Made by a program: the position numbers and the translations under genes
Shown here: in pieces, positions 1 through 5,233 of the stretch
How the letters are laid out: every line of letters begins with the position of its first letter
How positions within the stretch are numbered: position 1 is the first letter of the stretch
Notes under the pieces: model-generated
Databases searched by the model: none
Told to the model about the DNA's origin: nothing
The model's input: the letters and a program-made list of their open reading frames with translations, nothing else
From: Spirochaetaceae bacterium
Lineage (GTDB): Bacteria; Spirochaetota; Spirochaetia; DSM-2461
DNA: 6,244 nucleotides
NCBI GenBank assembly: GCA_016342385.1
Contig: JAEINM010000257.1
Span: 1 to 6,244, forward strand
Reading direction: 5' to 3'

Positions 1-128
1 TGATCCCGATCTGGGAAGGTTCTTGCAGGCGGATCCCATGCTGGATGGCACAAATAGGTATACTTATTGTGGGAACAATCCGATTATTTATTGTGATCCG
101 AGTGGACATTGTTCAACATTTCCATTAA
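1..128 (+). repeat. RHS core/tip junction repeat, copy 1
   Basis: This stretch encodes the end of the RHS core and the first residues of tip 1. It aligns without gaps to 6117-6244 (offset 6116). Positions 53-128 are identical to 6169-6244, while 1-52 carry scattered differences. Positions 1-100 also align to 3601-3700 with an offset of exactly 3600, with identity falling away after the DPxG codons. Such conserved junctions are where homologous recombination can swap tips. Confidence 0.9.
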
Positions 129-952
129 CTGGAACAACTGGTACTTATACAATTCCATGTGGTAATCCTAATTGTACAGGCAGTGGAGGTTATGATGCTG
201 GGGCAGCGGCAGCAGCGGCTGCTGATGCCTACACTGCAGCTTATCAAGCTGCCTTACAACAGCAACAATGGAATCAGGAATTTCTAGCACAAAGTCAAGC
301 TATAATTGATTCTGCCCTAAGCTCAATGTATGTAAGTCCATATGATTCCGATTATTGGGCTAACGTAATAGCTGAACAACCCACTTATAACGATTTAATA
401 GCTGATTTTGTAGCTTCTAGTGCAGGTGGTTATGATGCTTCTGGATATGTCGATTCTGTTATGGCTAGTGCTACTAGTTCAGGTGGTGGAGCTAGTACAA
501 GTAATCTACCGCCTGGTGGAACATATTCAAATGATGGAAATTTCTATAATCTTCCAAGAGACAATTTCTGGTCTCCAATAGAACCTCCTTATATTTTAAA
601 CCCAGAATCAGGCTTGTGGGATCAACCTCAGGTGAAAGGGGGTACGCTGCCTCTTGGTGTTGGAGGGCCTACGGGTTTTGGTCTGAGGAATATCGCATTC
701 AAAGCTGGAGGTGGTGGAAGTCTACAGGCATATTCAACTTTAACTGGGAGATTTGTTAAATTATCGAAATTTCAGAAAAGCCTATTAAGAATCAATATGA
801 CAGATGGTGGGCAATTTTCTGTTGGATTTGCTCAGGGAGTAGCAAGTAGTATGAGTGGAGTAGATGCTCCAGAGGCGATTACGAGATCTCAAGCCTTAGG
901 ACAATATACTGGTCAAATAGTAAACAATTTATTACCGTTTATATTTAAATAA
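2..952 (+). CDS. RHS-family polymorphic toxin, 3' end with C-terminal toxin tip 1 (partial at left edge)
   Basis: The frame is open from the first bases of the window, so the gene starts upstream and no start codon is visible. The visible part is 316 residues. Residues 1-35 are the end of the RHS-associated core, with DPDLGRFLQAD, NRYTYCGNNPI and the closing DPSG; in RHS proteins this last motif marks where the core ends and the variable tip begins, and the core is often self-cleaved nearby. Residues 36-316 are the tip: a short Cys-containing Gly/Thr stretch (GHCSTFP), an Ala/Gln-rich helical segment (about 65-90), Ser/Gly-rich linkers, then a region with GGTLPLGVGGPTGFGL and a C-terminal part rich in K/F/S. 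I recognise no toxin family or catalytic motif in it. By analogy with the family the tip would act inside a neighbouring target cell; that is inference. The next gene starts 17 bases after the stop, as expected of its immunity partner. The first residues of this tip recur at the right edge of the window. Confidence 0.85.
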   Translation, partial: DPDLGRFLQADPMLDGTNRYTYCGNNPIIYCDPSGHCSTFPLTGTTGTYTIPCGNPNCTGSGGYDAGAAAAAAADAYTAAYQAALQQQQWNQEFLAQSQAIIDSALSSMYVSPYDSDYWANVIAEQPTYNDLIADFVASSAGGYDASGYVDSVMASATSSGGGASTSNLPPGGTYSNDGNFYNLPRDNFWSPIEPPYILNPESGLWDQPQVKGGTLPLGVGGPTGFGLRNIAFKAGGGGSLQAYSTLTGRFVKLSKFQKSLLRINMTDGGQFSVGFAQGVASSMSGVDAPEAITRSQALGQYTGQIVNNLLPFIFK

Positions 953-969
953 GAAAAAAGAGGGAAATA

Positions 970-1461
970 ATGATATTTATTATTATCGTTGCTGTTATTA
1001 TTCTTTTAATATTTTTTCGATATTATCTTAGCCAACCTATAGTGCATAAGGTGACACAGAATCAATTAGGGAAATACTTCAAGATATTACTTTACCGAGG
1101 ATATGATGGAGGTTATACAATAATTGAAGGATCTTTAAAAAAAACATTTTTGCAGTATAAGAAATACATTACAGAGAATGAAGTATACCTAGAGATGAGT
1201 TTTCCTAAAGCTAAGTGGTCTCAGGAATACTACGATAGACTTAAAGAATATCTTGAAAAAAGAGAAATTAAGTATAGGATAAATAACTCTAGTGAAAGTC
1301 CTATTGAATTTATAGATATAAATTGCTCGAACGATATTGATTTTTGTACTGCTTTAACAAGAGATATTTTTGTAAATATTTTTGACTATACAGATGATGA
1401 TCTTAATTACAAAATTAAATTCTATGATGTCAGTCCCAAGGATGAAAAAATTGGTTTTTGA
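970..1461 (+). CDS. Small membrane-anchored protein, candidate immunity protein for tip 1
   Basis: This 163-residue protein starts at an ATG preceded by a good ribosome site (AGAGGGAAATA then ATG), 17 bases after the tip-1 stop, so the two are almost certainly co-transcribed. Residues 2-20 are a single strongly hydrophobic segment (IFIIIVAVIILLIFF), a signal anchor or N-terminal membrane helix. The rest is soluble, with mixed charge and an acidic C-terminal half (SNDIDF, YTDDDLNY). No signal peptidase site is obvious. I do not recognise the family. Its position directly after an RHS tip is where immunity genes usually sit, and a membrane anchor would suit a toxin that acts at or near the inner membrane or periplasm. 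Both points are inference. The orientation of the soluble part cannot be decided: R16 and the K/H just after the helix would favour a cytoplasmic C-terminus. AT content is higher than in the RHS core. Confidence 0.75.
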   Translation: MIFIIIVAVIILLIFFRYYLSQPIVHKVTQNQLGKYFKILLYRGYDGGYTIIEGSLKKTFLQYKKYITENEVYLEMSFPKAKWSQEYYDRLKEYLEKREIKYRINNSSESPIEFIDINCSNDIDFCTALTRDIFVNIFDYTDDDLNYKIKFYDVSPKDEKIGF

Positions 1462-1857
1462 TTGAATTGATATTTGAGAAATGAGACAACATTTTTATCA
1501 GGTAATTAAGCCATATGATTCTTAGTGATGAAGTCGACAGCAATCCAATTTTATCGGCCGCTGGGATTTAACTCAAATAGATGTTTTTAGGGGATGGTTA
1601 TGCCCCTGAAAAACGTTGCTGACTATAAAATGAATTCTGTCGACGAAGGCCTGAATTTGTATAATGTTTATTGCCTTTGAAGATCTGAAAAAGGCCGTAG
1701 TGAAACTTCCGGTGTTAGCGTTGGCAATTAACAGTTAGAGTTTTCCTGAAACCCCGAATTATGAATTTTATATAACAAAAACGCTGATTCCGAATCGTTG
1801 TTGTGGCTCTTTTTTCAGTGCAGGTTAGCTCATGGTTATTTATTGAAGATATGAGAA
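1462..1857. other. Intergenic region between immunity gene 1 and the toxin-antitoxin operon
   Basis: No reading frame of convincing length or character lies here on either strand. The region contains a nested inverted repeat (1533-1644, listed separately) and AT-rich sequence. A 24-codon frame at 1664-1738 has no ribosome site and is probably chance. I see no clear terminator for either the rightward immunity gene or the leftward toxin gene. Confidence 0.6.
1533..1644. repeat. Nested imperfect inverted repeat
   Basis: The outer arms are 1533-1554 and 1625-1644. Both begin with GTCGACAG when read inward and end in ATTTTAT, with a small unmatched stretch between (8 + 7 paired bases). Six of the eight outer pairs come from the self-complementary GTCGAC, so they are weak evidence on their own. 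Inside lies a second stem at 1583-1614, GTTTTT-A-GGGG against CCCC-TG-AAAAAC, with a 9-base loop. The T and A tracts sit on the wrong sides of the GC part for a terminator. It could be a structured RNA, a scar of an element, or a recombination site. Which of these is not clear. Confidence 0.4.
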
Positions 1858-2124
1858 CTAATTTCTGTATACGTCTTTTCTATGTTTTACCTTAATGATT
1901 TCAATTGTAAGAATGTTATCCATCAGTTCGTAAACAATCCGATAATTCCCGACACGCAATCTGTAGGATAGATCTGATCCGACGAGTTTCTTAATTCCCT
2001 GTTTTTCATGGGGATTCTGACACAACTCTTCAACAGCACATAGAATGGCCAGCCTTTCTTTCTTTTCAAGTTTGCGGACTTCTTTTTTTGCTGAGTTTTT
2101 CCAAATAAGTTTATATGAGGCCAT
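1858..2124 (-). CDS. RelE/ParE-superfamily toxin of a type II toxin-antitoxin module
   Basis: The 88-residue protein has the fold pattern of the RelE/ParE superfamily: an N-terminal strand (YKLIWKNSAKKEVRKL), two helices rich in K/E, then strands YRLRVGNYRIVYEL and ILTIEIIKVKHRKDVYRN. The arginines of the YRxRVGxYRIxYE motif and the C-terminal H-R-x-x-V-Y-R are the conserved positions. Members with this ending are usually RelE-type mRNA interferases, though ParE-like gyrase poisons share the fold, and sequence alone does not decide between them. The start ATG lies inside the antitoxin gene, giving a 14-base overlap (2111-2124) and translational coupling; there is no strong ribosome site of its own. 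It is the last gene of a leftward operon of XRE regulator, antitoxin and toxin. The gene looks intact. Confidence 0.88.
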   Translation of the reverse strand: MASYKLIWKNSAKKEVRKLEKKERLAILCAVEELCQNPHEKQGIKKLVGSDLSYRLRVGNYRIVYELMDNILTIEIIKVKHRKDVYRN

Positions 2125-2308
2125 CAGATTTCAGCTCAGCCAGGAAGTCTTCATGAGTGGTAACAGGTTCGTCTCTGCGTTCGGCGATTACGGCAAGATC
2201 TTCCATATCTTCAATCAATTGATTAAAAGTATCTAGAGAGAGAATGACCTCCGTTTTTTTTCCCGCTTCATCTGTGATGTATCTGGGGTGTAATGTTTGT
2301 ATATTCAT
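2111..2308 (-). CDS. RelB/Phd-like antitoxin
   Basis: This 65-residue antitoxin begins with an N-terminal strand and helix typical of Phd/YefM/RelB-like antitoxins (PRYITDEAGKKTEVILSL, then FNQLIEDMEDLAVIAERRDE). It ends in a short acidic segment (EDFLAELKSDGLI), the kind of tail that wraps and neutralises a RelE-family toxin. The start ATG is well supported by a GGAAGGAT ribosome site five to six bases upstream (about 2313-2320). It lies 18 bases after the XRE gene and overlaps the toxin gene by 14 bases. It is small compared with classical antitoxins that carry their own DNA-binding domain, which fits a three-gene system where a separate XRE protein does most of the repression. Confidence 0.85.
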   Translation of the reverse strand: MNIQTLHPRYITDEAGKKTEVILSLDTFNQLIEDMEDLAVIAERRDEPVTTHEDFLAELKSDGLI

Positions 2309-2326
2309 ACTATCCTTCCATCTCCC

Positions 2327-2677
2327 TTAGGGAGTATTTCTTATGACTGATTCTATCATATCCATAATAATCTTCTGTTGTTTCAACGGTAAAGCCTTTA
2401 CTTTTTCCAGTTCCAAATCAACTTTTGATACTGGTCCCCGCTTCCTTCTTTCAAGATAAGGAAAAAATGAATCTAAATCCATTCTTAAAGCCTCGGAAAT
2501 CTCAAGAAATATCGGGATGGGGATTTTTCTCCTTCCAATCTCATATGAAGCGAGAGTGGGCTGCGTTAATCCGACTATCTTCGCCAATTGCTCTTGAGTT
2601 ATATTTAGCTCTTTGCGGGCATTAGAAATTCTCTGTCCTAAGTCTGTGTAAATCTCTTTTTCCTCTTTAACTATCAC
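2327..2677 (-). CDS. XRE-family helix-turn-helix regulator of the toxin-antitoxin operon
   Basis: This 116-residue protein has a clear XRE helix-turn-helix at about residues 12-70: GQRISNARKELNITQEQLAKIVG, then LTQPTLASYEIGRRKIPI (recognition helix) and FLEISEALRMDLDSFF. A basic linker (ERRKRGP) and a short helical tail (LPLKQQKIIMDMIESVI) follow. The order regulator, antitoxin, RelE/ParE toxin matches the known three-component paaR-paaA-parE type of module, in which the regulator gives the main autoregulation; that comparison is by architecture only. The start is uncertain: a GTG at 2677 has no clear ribosome site, while AAAGAGG just inside the frame would suit a rare ATT start at 2653, giving a protein eight residues shorter. 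A promoter and operator candidates lie directly upstream. Confidence 0.85.
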   Translation of the reverse strand: MIVKEEKEIYTDLGQRISNARKELNITQEQLAKIVGLTQPTLASYEIGRRKIPIPIFLEISEALRMDLDSFFPYLERRKRGPVSKVDLELEKVKALPLKQQKIIMDMIESVIRNTP

Positions 2678-2728
2678 AATCTATTTATACACCCGAATTT
2701 AGAAACGACATAAATAGATCGACGAATA

Positions 2729-2782
2729 TGTCATTATGACAAATTATTGAAGAGAATTACTTTTTTGTCAAATAGCTTGACT
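2729..2782. promoter_or_regulatory. Paired operator candidates sharing TGTCA/TGACA half-sites
   Basis: Two inverted repeats overlap the promoter. O1 at 2729-2741 is TGTCATTATGACA, a perfect palindrome over the expected transcription start. O2 at 2766-2782 is TGTCAAATAGCTTGACT, covering the -35 element, with half-sites of the same kind but a longer spacing. XRE dimers typically bind such palindromes. Binding by the protein encoded at 2327-2677 is inferred from position only. Confidence 0.55.
2743..2771 (-). promoter_or_regulatory. Sigma-70-type promoter for the XRE-antitoxin-toxin operon
   Basis: On the minus strand, TTGACA (2771-2766, a perfect -35) is followed by a 17-base spacer and AATAAT (2748-2743, five of six matches to the -10). 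The transcription start should be near 2736, giving a leader of about 60 bases to the regulator's GTG. Confidence 0.75.
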
Positions 2783-2796
2783 TACTTTTTAAAAAC

Positions 2797-2831
2797 ACCT
2801 GATTACAGGTAAATCACCCATTGTTAATGGG
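2797..2831 (-). terminator. Two small hairpins, candidate minus-strand terminator upstream of the toxin-antitoxin promoter
   Basis: ACCTG-ATTA-CAGGT (2797-2810) and CCCATT-GTT-AATGGG (2817-2831) are both perfect inverted repeats. On the minus strand the first is followed by GTTTTT, as in an intrinsic terminator that would stop transcripts arriving from the right before the operon promoter. The stem is only five pairs, so this is tentative. Confidence 0.35.
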
Positions 2832-2862
2832 ATAAAAAAGCCCTGTTTCCTGTCGTCGCTAA

Positions 2863-3360
2863 ACACTGGGAAGAGCAAATGTCCGGGAAGGTAAAGGAGG
2901 TGCCAGCCGGACAGTTTTACTCAATGACTATTGCAGACAGATCCTTGCTATTTACATAGAGGAAATCAGACCTCTGATTCTCACCTCATGGCATGATGAA
3001 AAACTTCTCTTCGGTACGGTCAGCCGGGACTGTTTTGCCAAAGTGATCAATCGGAGAATCAAAAAGACTGCAGAAGTCCTGAACCTTCCCTCTATCCGTG
3101 CCCATGGATTCCGTCATGCTTTAGGTTATCATCTTCTTCGTGCGGGCTGTTTAGCTAAGGATATTCAGACCATTCTCGGTCATAAATCTATTGAAACGAC
3201 GCTGGTTTACACCCATCAGAGGATCGTGAACTTGAAAAAGATTTACCGGACATATCATCCTAGAGAGAACGACTTTTTCAAAGAATTGGATGATGAGTAT
3301 CGAAAGCGGATTGAGAGGTTTAAAAAGAAACTTTATTCGCGAAAAAGAAAAAGGAAGTGA
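2863..3360 (+). pseudogene. Tyrosine recombinase/integrase, C-terminal fragment
   Basis: The open frame follows an in-frame TAA at 2860 and reads as the C-terminal catalytic domain of a phage-type integrase. VREGKGGASRTVLL is the beta-hairpin with the catalytic lysine. AHGFRHALG holds the H-x-x-R box, ILGHKSIETT holds the second histidine, and LVYTH holds the nucleophilic tyrosine. A basic tail (YSRKRKRK) closes it. About 165 residues remain where full members have roughly 300 or more. The N-terminal core-binding domain and the first catalytic arginine motif are missing, and homology begins without a start codon or ribosome site. A GTG at 3043 could start a shorter frame but would lose the lysine hairpin. 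I read it as a truncated, inactive remnant of a mobile element that once sat in this island. Five of the six usual active-site positions cannot rescue a protein lacking the DNA-binding half. Confidence 0.82.
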
Positions 3361-3395
3361 CAGACCCATGACGGCCCGTTAGAATGACGAAAGGT

Positions 3396-3424
3396 ACCGC
3401 ACAATGATGCGGTTTGTTCTTTGA
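3396..3424 (+). terminator. Candidate intrinsic terminator after the integrase fragment
   Basis: ACCGCA (3396-3401) pairs perfectly with TGCGGT (3408-3413) around a six-base loop. It is followed by a broken T tract (TTTGTTCTTT). It lies 36 bases beyond the integrase stop. The T tract is imperfect, so termination may be partial. Confidence 0.5.
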
Positions 3425-3494
3425 AAATGGACGTTTGGGGCTACATAGAGTTTTTACAACGTCTTCTAAGTTCCGGTGTATGTGTGATTTAGCC

Positions 3495-3501
3495 GAGAAG
3501 G
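3495..3501 (+). promoter_or_regulatory. Possible ribosome site of the orphan tip-2 frame
   Basis: GAGAAGG lies four bases before the ATG at 3506, after the in-frame stop at 3485. The spacing is a little short. If used, it would let this orphan tip be made without an RHS core. Confidence 0.35.
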
Positions 3502-3505
3502 CGAT

Positions 3506-4315
3506 ATGTACTACGATGCCCGGTATTTCAGCCTGACTCTCATTTCTAATCTCTCTGAAACAAGCTTTGCTTACACTCCTTGCGTACTCTTCGCTTATTA
3601 TGATCCGGATCTGGGAAGGTTCTTGCAGGCTGATCCGATGCTGGATGGATTGAACCGGTATACTTACTGCGGGAATAATCCGATTCGGTATAATGATCCG
3701 ACAGGTTTTGAGGCTGTTCCAACAACTTATGGTGATGATACTGATGGTGACGGCTATGGTGATGGACCTGATGTATCAGGTGGTTGTCTACCGAATGAAC
3801 CGGTTAATTCTGGTAATGACGATGATGATGGTAAATCCGGTGGGGGAAGTAAAAAAGATGAAGGTGGTACTGAAACAACTGTTAATGAAGAAGGTATAAC
3901 AGAAACAGAAGGTACACAAACTAGCGATAACTTATTATTAGGATCAGCATTAGTTTTATTTCCAGAAGGTATATCTACTTTAACAGGAATAGGAATACTA
4001 GGCACTATTGGTGCAATAGCTTTAATAGATGAATATGGCATTTCACCATTAACAAGTGTATTGTTTGACGAAATGGTAGAAGACCTAACAGAGATACACA
4101 ATATCTCTGAAGCTTCAGAGATTCAAACTTCTGAAGAATTAGGTGAAAGAATAGATGAACAATTAGATGAACATGAAACAGGAGTAGATAATTCAATACC
4201 GTCACATCCCATTCCGGAACCTACACCCGAGCAAATAAAGCCCGAAGTTAATTTATCAAAAGTAGATAAAGCAAAATTTATCATTGGTGCAATTCTTGAA
4301 TTGATGGATAGATAA
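3506..4315 (+). CDS. RHS-family end with C-terminal tip 2, displaced (orphan) module
   Basis: This 269-residue frame is an RHS end cut off from any core. Residues 1-7 (MYYDARY) and 32-67 (YDPDLGRFLQAD, NRYTYCGNNPIRY, NDPTG) are the conserved end of the core. Between them, residues 8-31 are a foreign 24-residue insertion. The tip, 68-269, opens with an acidic DDTDGDGYGDG segment like calcium-binding type-3 repeats, then Gly/Asp/Thr-rich linker. A hydrophobic stretch (143-152 and 156-174, LTGIGILGTIGAIALI) and a Glu-rich helical C-terminus with IIGAILELMDR follow. I recognise no enzymatic toxin motif. An in-frame TGA lies at 3485-3487, so it is not continuous with an upstream core. GAGAAGG four bases before the ATG could allow independent translation, although that may be chance. 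A small gene follows 48 bases downstream. It is either a stored, silent tip available for recombination or a small expressed protein. Confidence 0.7.
   Translation: MYYDARYFSLTLISNLSETSFAYTPCVLFAYYDPDLGRFLQADPMLDGLNRYTYCGNNPIRYNDPTGFEAVPTTYGDDTDGDGYGDGPDVSGGCLPNEPVNSGNDDDDGKSGGGSKKDEGGTETTVNEEGITETEGTQTSDNLLLGSALVLFPEGISTLTGIGILGTIGAIALIDEYGISPLTSVLFDEMVEDLTEIHNISEASEIQTSEELGERIDEQLDEHETGVDNSIPSHPIPEPTPEQIKPEVNLSKVDKAKFIIGAILELMDR
3527..3598 (+). repeat. 72-base in-frame insertion within the RHS DARYYDP motif
   Basis: Elsewhere in the window the codons for ARY and YDP are contiguous (6106-6123). Here they are separated by 72 bases encoding FSLTLISNLSETSFAYTPCV and LFAY. TAT codons lie on both sides, compatible with a short target duplication. 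Read on the minus strand it contains quasi-repeats (AAGCGAAG, AAGCAAAG). It may be a small interspersed element; its relatives are not in this window. Confidence 0.65.
3601..3705 (+). repeat. RHS core/tip junction repeat, copy 2
   Basis: It aligns gap-free to 1-105 and 6117-6221 and encodes YDPDLGRFLQAD to NDPTG. Base composition is about half GC at its start (32 of 60 at 3601-3660) and drops sharply in the tip beyond it. Confidence 0.88.
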
Positions 4316-4363
4316 TAATGGTTTAGCTTTTTGATAAGTAATTCTATAGACGAAGAGGATGTA

Positions 4364-4915
4364 ATGAGAATAAAAAAAATTAAAAGACAATTATATATAA
4401 TAGTGAGATTGCCTTTATTAGTAAAATTAGGACTTTTTTTAGTAAATCGAAAATATAGAGAATTAGCATTAATTTGTGAAAAAAGATTAAGGAAGAATAA
4501 AGTTGATGAAATAGCTTTATTTTACCAATTGTTTGGATATATTAACCAAAAAGAATATGATAAAGCAAAACCTTATTTTTTCAAAATGTTTGAAACTCAA
4601 GAACTATCAACTAAAACAAAAGAAAGATTTATAAAAAGTGTAATTAGATCAGATTTAACGAATAATAAATTTAAAGATGTAATTCAGGATTGTAATAAAA
4701 TTCTTGTAGGTGAGAAATCTCTAGAATTACAAAAACTTTTAAAAAAATTCTTATGTAATGCAAATTACAAATTGTGGAATTTTGATGAAGTGAAAAAATT
4801 ATGTGCAGAATTAAATCGAGATTTTGCTGACGATATAGAAATCTCTAAATTTACTAAGGGTTATTATGAAGCTATTGAATTTGAGATAGATAAAAAAAAT
4901 AATCTTCATACATAA
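4364..4915 (+). CDS. AT-rich, helical TPR-like protein, candidate immunity protein for tip 2
   Basis: I place the start at the ATG at 4364, which has a good ribosome site (GAAGAGG, five bases upstream), giving 183 residues; a TTG at 4331 would add 11 residues but has no site. The protein is basic and almost entirely helical. It starts with a hydrophobic segment after a basic N-terminus (KIKRQLYIIVRLPLLVKLGLF). Helix pairs resembling tetratricopeptide repeats follow, such as YRELALICEKRLRKNKVDE, IALFYQLFGYINQKEYDKAK and FKDVIQDCNKILVGE. No catalytic motif is visible. It lies 48 bases after the tip-2 stop, in the usual place of an immunity gene, so neutralising tip 2 is the simplest guess. Base composition is extremely low in GC (12 of 60 at 4381-4440) compared with the RHS core, a mark of horizontal origin of the tip/immunity cassette. 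Confidence 0.75.
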   Translation: MRIKKIKRQLYIIVRLPLLVKLGLFLVNRKYRELALICEKRLRKNKVDEIALFYQLFGYINQKEYDKAKPYFFKMFETQELSTKTKERFIKSVIRSDLTNNKFKDVIQDCNKILVGEKSLELQKLLKKFLCNANYKLWNFDEVKKLCAELNRDFADDIEISKFTKGYYEAIEFEIDKKNNLHT

Positions 4916-5233
4916 GATAAGTAGTACCTCAAAAGACGTGACTATGACTTCAAACCACCTTATGCTTAGATAGAAGAGTTTTAAATTAATAAATTTGACG
5001 TAACATGAACGCCGAACCAAACCCCATTCGGAAGGTTGCTGAGTGAATTGGGGTAGCAAATTAGTATCGAAGCACCGGACAGTTCAGTAGTATTTTTACC
5101 AATTTTATTTCTACTTAAACCAGATACCAACAGCTTTCATCTGGACACCCGAAACCAGAAAAAACTAATTCAATCATGCCAATCAAATAATCCCAAAAAT
5201 CAAGGTTCAGACAAGTGGTTGAAAGCAACAGAA
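4916..5233. other. Intergenic region with a hairpin, a possible RHS scrap and a phased AATC tract
   Basis: No gene is supported on either strand. At 5022-5053 CCCCATTC pairs with GAATTGGGG around a 15-base loop; the same bases read in one frame as TPFGRLLSELG before a stop. They share a 13-base exact match (ACCCCATTCGGAA) with the YTPFGK codons of the RHS core near 6006, so a degenerate core scrap is possible. At 5172-5201 AATC recurs at steps of 9, 8 and 9 bases. Confidence 0.45.
5172..5201 (-). repeat. Phased GATT (AATC) tract
   Basis: On the minus strand GATT occurs four times at 9-8-9 base steps within a stretch beginning TCTGAACCTTGATTTTTGG. This resembles interspersed GGATT-type tracts I recall from other bacterial genomes; I cannot verify the relationship here. 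Confidence 0.35.

Noticed and set aside
1583..1614. Inner hairpin as a terminator of the immunity-1 transcript.
   Set aside because: The T tract precedes the GC stem and the A tract follows it, the reverse of a terminator on either strand.
1664..1738. A 24-codon frame reading MFIAFEDLKKAVVKLPVLAL, reminiscent of a retroelement reverse-transcriptase motif.
   Set aside because: It is too short, has no ribosome site, and the similarity stops at once on both sides. Probably chance.
1778..1812. GATTC-G-GAATC near a T run on the minus strand as terminator of the toxin-antitoxin operon.
   Set aside because: The stem is effectively four pairs with a three-base loop and mismatches beyond, too weak to call.
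1462..1857. Integron attC site or cassette array.
   Set aside because: I could not find paired RYYYAAC and GTTRRRY core sites around the inverted repeat, and the recombinase fragment is a generic phage-type one.
3754..4101. Long minus-strand frame opposite tip 2.
   Set aside because: It mirrors the coding strand's codon bias, has no ribosome site and reads as low-complexity Pro/Ser/Val sequence. The plus frame carries RHS homology.
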